Assembly: GCF_019145475.1 (NCBI RefSeq)
Contig: NZ_JAHTKI010000023.1
Location: 1-64,000 of the forward strand
Length of the DNA stretch: 64,000 bases
DNA from: Pseudomonas botevensis
GTDB lineage: Bacteria; Pseudomonadota; Gammaproteobacteria; Pseudomonadales; Pseudomonadaceae
Direction of reading: 5' to 3'
Part shown: piece by piece, positions 59,563-64,000 of the stretch
Layout: every line of letters begins with the position of its first letter
Numbering within the stretch: the stretch's first letter is position 1
Program-made: the position numbers and the translations under genes
The notes under the pieces: model-generated
What the model was told of the DNA's origin: nothing
Seen by the model: only the letters and a program-made list of their open reading frames with translations
The model's database searches: none

Positions 59563-60147
59563 ATGTTGCAACGCCTGTTGTTCGGTTTGATCACTGTGAC
59601 CAGTTTGACCCTGGTTGGCTGCGCCCACAGCCCGCAACAACTGAGCCCGGAACCGAAGCTGACCACCCAGCTGGCACCGGTCGGCCACGGCCAGCCTGTC
59701 GTGGTGCGCGTGGTTGACGGTCGTCCGTCGCCGACCCTGGGCACCCGTGGCGGCCTGTACCCGGAAACCAGCGCCATCACCGTGCAGCGCGAGCAGATCC
59801 TGCCGAAACTGCAGGCCCAGGCTGAAGCGGCGGTACGCCTGCTCGGCTTCACCCCGACCAACAACGGGATGAACGCTCCGCAACTGACCGTGACCCTGAC
59901 CGAGCTGAAATACCAGTCGCCGAAAGAAGGCATGTACGTGACCGAAGCCACCATTGGCGCGACTTTCCGCTCCGACGTGCAGAGCGGCAACCGTCGCTAC
60001 AGCGGTCGCTACGGTGCGTCCCTGGACCAGCGCTTCGGCATGGCGCCGAACCAGGAAACCAACACCAAACTGGTCAGCGACGTGTTGAGCGATGCGTTGA
60101 CGCGCTTGTTCAAGGATCCGACCGTGGGTCAGATTCTCGGCGAGTAA
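59563..60147 (+). CDS. YajG-family lipoprotein (194 aa)
   Basis: Exported lipoprotein with lipobox VGCAHS (Cys20). The mature part matches the YajG type, with VVVRVVDGRPSPTLGTRGGLYPETSAITV, and the late YGASLDQRFGMAPNQETNTKLVSDVLSDALTRLFKD. Function unknown. The ATG at 59563 has GGAGAGAAGAGC just upstream; an in-frame codon 54 bases earlier would place 18 extra residues before the signal peptide. It is followed by a terminator. Confidence 0.85.
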   Translation: MLQRLLFGLITVTSLTLVGCAHSPQQLSPEPKLTTQLAPVGHGQPVVVRVVDGRPSPTLGTRGGLYPETSAITVQREQILPKLQAQAEAAVRLLGFTPTNNGMNAPQLTVTLTELKYQSPKEGMYVTEATIGATFRSDVQSGNRRYSGRYGASLDQRFGMAPNQETNTKLVSDVLSDALTRLFKDPTVGQILGE

Positions 60148-60164
60148 GTGCTTCGCCTGATGTG

Positions 60165-60201
60165 AAAAAGCCCGGGGCCAGTGATGGTTCCGGGCTTTTT
60201 T
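60165..60201. terminator. Terminator after the YajG-family gene
   Basis: AAAAAGCCCGG pairs with CCGGGCTTTTT around a 14-base loop; flanking A- and T-runs make it usable from both sides. It lies 17 bases past the YajG stop and 19 bases past the convergent small-gene stop. Confidence 0.9.
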
Positions 60202-60219
60202 GTAGGGGGGGCTTTGGGC

Positions 60220-60501
60220 TCAAGCCGCCTGGGAATAGAAGTCGAGCACGCTCACGCCCGTCAGCAGGTCGGTCTCCGGCAGATCGGCATGCTGATGTCC
60301 GCCGAGTGCGCAATACACCAGCCAATGGCGATCCTGAACATTGAAGGCGAGGCTGCCGACGAGGCTCTGCTGTTCGTCGGATGGGGTGATGAGGTACAGG
60401 CGATCCTGGTTTTCAGCGTGAAGCATGACGCGGTCCGTGGCGGTTTCGAGGCGCGCATGGTGGCCGATGTAAATGACGAAGCCGTGACACAGGACAGCCA
60501 T
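60220..60501 (-). CDS. Small conserved protein of unknown function (93 aa)
   Basis: A soluble beta-rich protein (AVLCHGFVIYIGHHARLETATDRVMLHAENQDRLYLITPSDEQQSLVGSLAFNV...). Conserved His and Cys residues (LCHGF, GHHARL, CALGGHQHAD) could bind a metal, but no family was recognised. Codon use is normal and the gene is convergent with the YajG-type gene at a shared terminator, so I take it as real. The start ATG at 60501 is the first in the frame after an upstream stop. Confidence 0.68.
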   Translation of the reverse strand: MAVLCHGFVIYIGHHARLETATDRVMLHAENQDRLYLITPSDEQQSLVGSLAFNVQDRHWLVYCALGGHQHADLPETDLLTGVSVLDFYSQAA

Positions 60502-60618
60502 CGGTCGATTGTCGGGTTATTTGTCGCAAAGGGTAGGGCACGGGGGGACGGTTTGGGTAGAATCCGGGCGCGGTCGTCGGTCTGGCGTTCGCCATACCGG
60601 TTTAGCCTGAGGTCTGTG

Positions 60619-60897
60619 ATGTCGCTGCACTTGATGACGCTGTTTACCGCCCATCCCGCCAAATTGATCAACCTGCTGGCGCTGCTGCTGGCGTTTCCCG
60701 GCAGTTGGCTGCTGCATGCGACCCGTCGCCGCGAGCAACGGGCAATGGCCAGCATCGCTGCCCAGCGCGAAAACCGCCCCGATCAGGAGCCGACGCTGGA
60801 TTGGTCGACCCTGCGCATGAACCGCTTCTTCTACCGTTTCGGGTTTGCCTGCCTGGGACTGGCGTTGCTGGTTTCGTGGATCAGCACCCGGGTCTGA
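60619..60897 (+). CDS. Small inner-membrane protein (92 aa)
   Basis: Not recognised. Two hydrophobic segments (residues 17-34, LINLLALLLAFPGSWLLH; and 73-90, RFGFACLGLALLVSWIS) flank a basic loop, giving a two-span inner-membrane protein with both ends on the same side. GAGG lies 6 bases before the ATG at 60619. It diverges from the small gene at 60220-60501 and is followed by a terminator. Confidence 0.75.
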   Translation: MSLHLMTLFTAHPAKLINLLALLLAFPGSWLLHATRRREQRAMASIAAQRENRPDQEPTLDWSTLRMNRFFYRFGFACLGLALLVSWISTRV

Positions 60898-60913
60898 CTT
60901 TTTCGCAGGCATG

Positions 60914-60941
60914 AAAAACGGCGCCCCAGGGCGCCGTTTTT
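60914..60941. terminator. Bidirectional terminator
   Basis: AAAAACGGCGCC and GGCGCCGTTTTT pair around CCAG-type loop bases, between the small membrane protein gene and the convergent acyltransferase gene. Confidence 0.92.
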
Positions 60942-60960
60942 GTGTCCGCAAGGCAACCGC

Positions 60961-62124
60961 TTACAGCGGCAACCCGGCCTTGACCCGATACTGATTGCGC
61001 ACCGGCGTCGCGTATTGCAGCACCAGATACGGACGGTGTTCCGCCGGGCAGGCGTCGAGCCGGCGCTGCCACTCTTCCTGGGCCTTGGCCAGTTCTTCGG
61101 CACCGAACACCTCGGCGGCCTGCGGCACGTGCAGTTGCGGATCGGCATCGGCCCACTGTGCGTACGCCAGGTAATGCACCGGGAATAACCGATAACCGCC
61201 GAGAATCTGCTTGTCCATCTCGACCGCCAGTTGCTTGGTGTCTTCAAACAGCTCGGTGATCGGCGCGGCGAAGTTCACATGCACCCGGCCCTTGTAGCCG
61301 GTGATGCCCTTGGCGATGCTCACATCATCCTCGCCCGGCGCCTTGCTGTAGGTGCCGGTGGTGGCGCGGATGTACAGTTCGCGGGCCTTGGCCTGGTCGC
61401 ACGGGTCGTATTCGTAGCTGATCGATACCGGGGTCAGGTTCAGCGACTGAATGACTTCGCCGAACGGCTCGTCCTTGCGGCTCATGTGGAACATCTTGAG
61501 GATCGCCGACTCGGTACGGTCGTCGCCGTCCTTGGCCCGGCCCTCGGCCTGGGCGATCCAGATCGAGGCGCAATCGGTGCGGATCGAGTGGTTGATGTAG
61601 GCCGACAGCAGTTGATAGGCGGCCATTTTCTCGCGGCGCCCGGTGATCGAGCGATGCACGATGAAACTCTTGTTCAACCGCATCAGGTCGCTGACAAACG
61701 GCTTTTGCAGCAGGTTGTCGCCGATCGCGATGCGCGGGGTCGGCAGGCCGGCGTGGTACACGGCATAGTTGACGAAGGCCGGGTCCATCACGATATCGCG
61801 GTGGTTGGCGATGAACAGATAGGCGCTGCCGGACTTGAATTGCTCGACACCGGTGTAGGTGACACCGTCGGTGGCCCGCTCGATGGTGTGGTCGACGTAG
61901 AATTCGACCTTGTCCTGCAAAGTGGCCACGGACGTCACGTCGGCGAACTCACGACGCAGCCGATGGGCTATAAGAGGTTTGAGCATCCAGCCGAAGGCAC
62001 CGGCGAAACGCGGGAAGCGGAAGTGGGTGAGGATATCTAGAAACGCCTTGTCGCCGAGCAGTCTTGCCAGTACCGCAGGTACTTCGCTGTCGTCGTAAGG
62101 TCGGATGGCATCGAATTCGCCCAT
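60961..62124 (-). CDS. PlsC-like 1-acylglycerol-phosphate acyltransferase family protein (387 aa)
   Basis: Lipid acyltransferase. The catalytic HX4D motif is NHRDIVMD near residue 108, followed by the glycerol-phosphate-binding SDLMRLNKSFIVHRSITGRREKM and an IWIAQAEGRAKDGDDRTESAILKMF segment in place of the FPEGTR motif of PlsC. It is longer than PlsC (about 240 aa) and of the type annotated as cytosolic acyltransferase in gammaproteobacteria. Substrate unknown. Of the two adjacent ATGs I use 62124, as GAGAG is spaced 4 bases from it; 62127 is equally possible. It diverges from the CPXCG gene. Confidence 0.85.
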   Translation of the reverse strand: MGEFDAIRPYDDSEVPAVLARLLGDKAFLDILTHFRFPRFAGAFGWMLKPLIAHRLRREFADVTSVATLQDKVEFYVDHTIERATDGVTYTGVEQFKSGSAYLFIANHRDIVMDPAFVNYAVYHAGLPTPRIAIGDNLLQKPFVSDLMRLNKSFIVHRSITGRREKMAAYQLLSAYINHSIRTDCASIWIAQAEGRAKDGDDRTESAILKMFHMSRKDEPFGEVIQSLNLTPVSISYEYDPCDQAKARELYIRATTGTYSKAPGEDDVSIAKGITGYKGRVHVNFAAPITELFEDTKQLAVEMDKQILGGYRLFPVHYLAYAQWADADPQLHVPQAAEVFGAEELAKAQEEWQRRLDACPAEHRPYLVLQYATPVRNQYRVKAGLPL

Positions 62125-62266
62125 CATGCTCTCTTGTTGGAAACGGCTAGGGTAAGTAAAGGTTTTGATCGAAAACCAACGGGGCACGGTCTGAAAAGGT
62201 AGCCAGACAAAAATAGCCCTGCAAATAGACCGGCGATTATACGCACAAGTCACTCGGGAGACCGCG

Positions 62267-62449
62267 ATGCTGGAAAGCGCAGACTATGAATGTCCGTATT
62301 GTGGTGAAGAGGTCGAGACGACCATTGATCTGTCCGGCGGCGATCAGACCTATATTGAAGACTGTCAGGTCTGTTGTCGGCCGATCACCTTTGTTTTGCA
62401 GGTTCACGGAGAGGAATGGCATCTCGAGGTCTTCAGCGAAAACGAGTGA
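62267..62449 (+). CDS. CPXCG-type cysteine-rich small protein (60 aa)
   Basis: Zinc-ribbon-like small protein with CPYC at residues 9-12 and CQVC at 33-36, the pattern of the CPXCG-motif family. Its role is unknown. It is 9 bases from the DUF2007 gene, with which it is regularly paired, so the two probably act together. GGGAG lies shortly before the start. Confidence 0.88.
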   Translation: MLESADYECPYCGEEVETTIDLSGGDQTYIEDCQVCCRPITFVLQVHGEEWHLEVFSENE

Positions 62450-62458
62450 GGGGCAGCC

Positions 62459-62719
62459 ATGCAGCGAATCTACGAGCCGGAAAACCTGATGGAAGGCGAG
62501 ATGCTCAAGGGCATGCTCGCCAGCGAAGGCATCGAGGCGCATCTGGTCGGGCGCGACCTGCTGGGCGGCACGGGTGAATTGCCGATCTTCGGCCTGCTCG
62601 GGCTGTCGGTCGATAACGACCAGGCCGAATACGCCCGCGAGCTGATCCGTGCGTACAATGCCGCGCTGCCGCTGCCCGGCGATGAACCGGAAAGCTTTCC
62701 CGGGACGCTGGTCTGTTAG
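62459..62719 (+). CDS. DUF2007 protein (86 aa)
   Basis: Small soluble protein of DUF2007 (annotated as putative signal transducing protein). The visible pattern is EPENLMEGEMLKGMLASEGIEAHLVGRDLLGGTGELPIFGLLGLSVDNDQAEYARELI, in which the acidic EGEMLK and the GLLGLSVDND parts are typical. No biochemical role is known. AGGGGCAGCC precedes the ATG. It forms a pair with the CPXCG gene. Confidence 0.87.
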   Translation: MQRIYEPENLMEGEMLKGMLASEGIEAHLVGRDLLGGTGELPIFGLLGLSVDNDQAEYARELIRAYNAALPLPGDEPESFPGTLVC

Positions 62720-62755
62720 GCTGGCGTTCGTTTTATTCTCGAGCCGTGTTGCCCC

Positions 62756-63379
62756 ATGTGTGGACGTTATGCCCTGTTTCGCTGGAACCGCGACTTCGCG
62801 GCCCTGCCAGGTTTTCCCGCCGATCAGCAGGCGCAGTGGAACATTTCCCCCAACGATTCGGTGCTGATACTGCGCGCCGAGCCTGACGGCCCGCGCTCGC
62901 TGGCCCGCGCCCGTTGGGGGCTGACGCCGCCGTGGCTGACTGACCTGTCCCGCACGCCGGCCCATGCCCGGGCCGAAACCGTTGCCGAACAACCGATGTT
63001 TCGCGAGGCCTTGCGCCTGCGTCGCTGCCTGCTGCCAGCCAACGGCTTCTACGAATGGCGCGGCACGGCGCGCAAGCGCCCGTACTGGCTGACACCGGGG
63101 GAGGGCTCCTCGCTGTTTTTCGCGGCGATCTGGGAGGCGTATCCGGTGCAGGAACAGGTCTGGCTGAGTACGGCGGTCATCACCCAGCCGGCGGCCAGTC
63201 AACGCCGGCCGCTGATTCTCGATGAGGCGGGGCAGGCGGCATGGCTCGATCCGCAGACGCCGCTGCATGCCTTGCACGCGTTGCTGGCCAGTGAGCCAGT
63301 CGCGTTGCGTGAGCGAGTGTTGGCGAATCTGGTGAATGATCCGAAATTGAATGGGCCGGAGTGTCTGACCCCGGCCTAG
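62756..63379 (+). CDS. SRAP (HMCES/YedK-like) protein with altered active site (207 aa)
   Basis: SOS response-associated peptidase family, whose members (E. coli YedK, human HMCES) form a stable bond between their N-terminal Cys and abasic sites in single-stranded DNA. Cys2 (MCGRYALF) and Glu100 (NGFYEW) are in place, and Arg72 is present in HARAET. The Asn normally at the start of that NAR motif is His70 here, and the late HDRMP His is missing (the region reads QPAASQRRPLIL, residues 144-155). Fold segments WGLTPPW and RCLLPANGFYEW are intact. It may still crosslink but self-reverse poorly; function needs testing. Start right after a short gap. Confidence 0.85.
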   Translation: MCGRYALFRWNRDFAALPGFPADQQAQWNISPNDSVLILRAEPDGPRSLARARWGLTPPWLTDLSRTPAHARAETVAEQPMFREALRLRRCLLPANGFYEWRGTARKRPYWLTPGEGSSLFFAAIWEAYPVQEQVWLSTAVITQPAASQRRPLILDEAGQAAWLDPQTPLHALHALLASEPVALRERVLANLVNDPKLNGPECLTPA

Positions 63380-63390
63380 CGCTCTCGATC

Positions 63391-63580
63391 AAAAGCCCCC
63401 TCACGCTAACCCTCTCCCGGAGGGAGAGGGGACCGATTGTGCGATGTTCCAGAAATACGCCGACCTGAACGCATAGCACCGAATCCATAATCGACTGGTT
63501 TTTTTCAGGTCGATGGATGACGCAAGACAACGCGGTCAGTCCCCTCTCCCTTGGGGAGAGGGCTAGGGTGAGGGGCTTTT
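63391..63580. repeat. Large inverted repeat of the CTCACNCTANCCCTCTCCC type
   Basis: AAAAGCCCCCTCACGCTAAC followed by a self-complementary CTCTCCCGGAGGGAGAGG unit (63391-63433) is mirrored by a second copy in the opposite orientation (63538-63580). About 104 bases lie between them. This is a common intergenic repeat in pseudomonads, different from REP units; each half also forms a small hairpin. Confidence 0.75.
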
Positions 63581-63590
63581 GCTCTTGCTC

Positions 63591-64000
63591 TCAAACCTTG
63601 AACTGATTGATCAACCGCCGCTGCTGCTCCGCCAGTTTGGTCAGGTCCGCACTCGCCGAACTCGACTCATCCGCGCCACCCGCCACCTCGTTCGCCACCT
63701 GACCGATGTTGATCACATTACGGTTGATGTCATCGGCCACCGCGCTCTGTTCCTCGGCGGCGCTGGCGATCTGGGTGTTCATGTCGTTGATCACCGACAC
63801 CGCCTGAGTAATGGTTTCCAGCGCCTCGGCAGCCTTGGCCGCGTGCTGCACGCTTTCGTCGGTGCGGTTCTGGCTGTCTTCCATGACCCGCACCACGTCG
63901 CGCGTGCCCTGTTGCAGTTGCTGGATCATGCTCTGGATTTCTTCGGTGGCCTTCTGGGTTTTCTGCGCCAGGTTGCGCACTTCATCGGCCACTACCGCGA
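63591..64000 (-). CDS. Methyl-accepting chemotaxis protein, C-terminal part (cut by window end)
   Basis: The last 136 or so residues of a chemoreceptor signalling domain. The adaptation region is seen as QTRKATEEIQ-like KTQKATEEIQSMIQQLQQGTRDVVRVMEDSQNRTDESV, and the C-terminus ends RLINQFKV after the ADLTKLAEQQRR segment typical of pseudomonad receptors. The gene continues beyond base 64000, so the sensor domain and full length cannot be seen. It does not share a strand or gap with the SRAP gene that would imply co-transcription. Confidence 0.92.
   Translation of the reverse strand, partial: AVVADEVRNLAQKTQKATEEIQSMIQQLQQGTRDVVRVMEDSQNRTDESVQHAAKAAEALETITQAVSVINDMNTQIASAAEEQSAVADDINRNVINIGQVANEVAGGADESSSASADLTKLAEQQRRLINQFKV

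Overview
The window looks like a chromosome segment of a fluorescent pseudomonad (Pseudomonas fluorescens group). The reasons are GC-rich codon use, many REP-type palindromes with the core GGGAGCGGGCTTGCCCGCG, and a gene order that from memory matches the P. aeruginosa PA4640-PA4690 region: mksFEB, psi-rimI, carbonic anhydrase, ychF-pth-rplY-prs-tRNA-ispE-lolB, hemA-prfA-prmC-moeB-murI-pagL, phr, hemH, uraA-upp, hpt, mqo. No phage, plasmid, CRISPR array, rRNA operon or intact insertion sequence was seen. Two tRNA genes are present.

Layout. 0.1-3.7 kb: an envelope lipid-transport operon, two PqiA-like membrane proteins plus a six-MCE-domain protein. 3.9-8.7 kb: the MukBEF-like condensin mksFEB on the other strand. 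8.9-11.9 kb: DNA polymerase III psi subunit with rimI, a small acidic protein, a beta-carbonic anhydrase and a SET-domain protein. 12.1-28.5 kb: an accessory and metabolic stretch with a secreted protein plus Tat-lipoprotein phosphoesterase, a short-chain fatty acid permease, an MHS-family transporter, a soluble PAS-PAS chemoreceptor, a flavin reductase-like protein, a higBA toxin-antitoxin pair, gamma-glutamyltransferase, an M14-like peptidase, tRNA-Met, a membrane chemoreceptor and an Fsr-type efflux pump. 28.6-41.1 kb: housekeeping genes for translation, PRPP, isoprenoid, lipoprotein sorting, heme, cell wall and lipid A. 41.2-53.2 kb: a tightly coupled set that I interpret as a light and photo-oxidative stress regulon (DUF523/DUF1722, LitR-like MerR regulator, photolyase, NTF2-like protein, SDR, FAD oxidoreductase, DUF1365, cyclopropane fatty acid synthase-like methyltransferase, DUF2878). 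A renalase-like oxidoreductase lies upstream and is divergent from an epimerase-hemH pair. 53.3-64.0 kb: nucleobase salvage (uraA, upp, hpt), small proteins, malate:quinone oxidoreductase, a YajG-type lipoprotein, a PlsC-like acyltransferase, small zinc-ribbon and DUF2007 proteins, a divergent SRAP-domain protein and the end of another chemoreceptor.

The most notable system is the 41.5-53.2 kb regulon. Nine minus-strand genes are almost all start/stop overlapped. They are read from a promoter carrying four exact TGTACA boxes in two pairs, each pair with an 18-bp period, and two further TGTACA boxes sit on the predicted promoter of the neighbouring renalase-like gene. The regulator encoded inside the operon is a LitR/CarH-like MerR protein without the DxHxxG cobalamin motif, which suggests that light sensing comes from a partner. 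Other points are a perfect DnaA box just ahead of the psi-subunit gene, an MCE protein built from three copies of a two-domain unit, an SRAP protein lacking two of the usual active-site residues, and several perfect palindromes in short intergenic regions.

Limits: all assignments come from reading the sequence and from recalled family motifs. No similarity search was run, and comparisons with other genomes are from memory.
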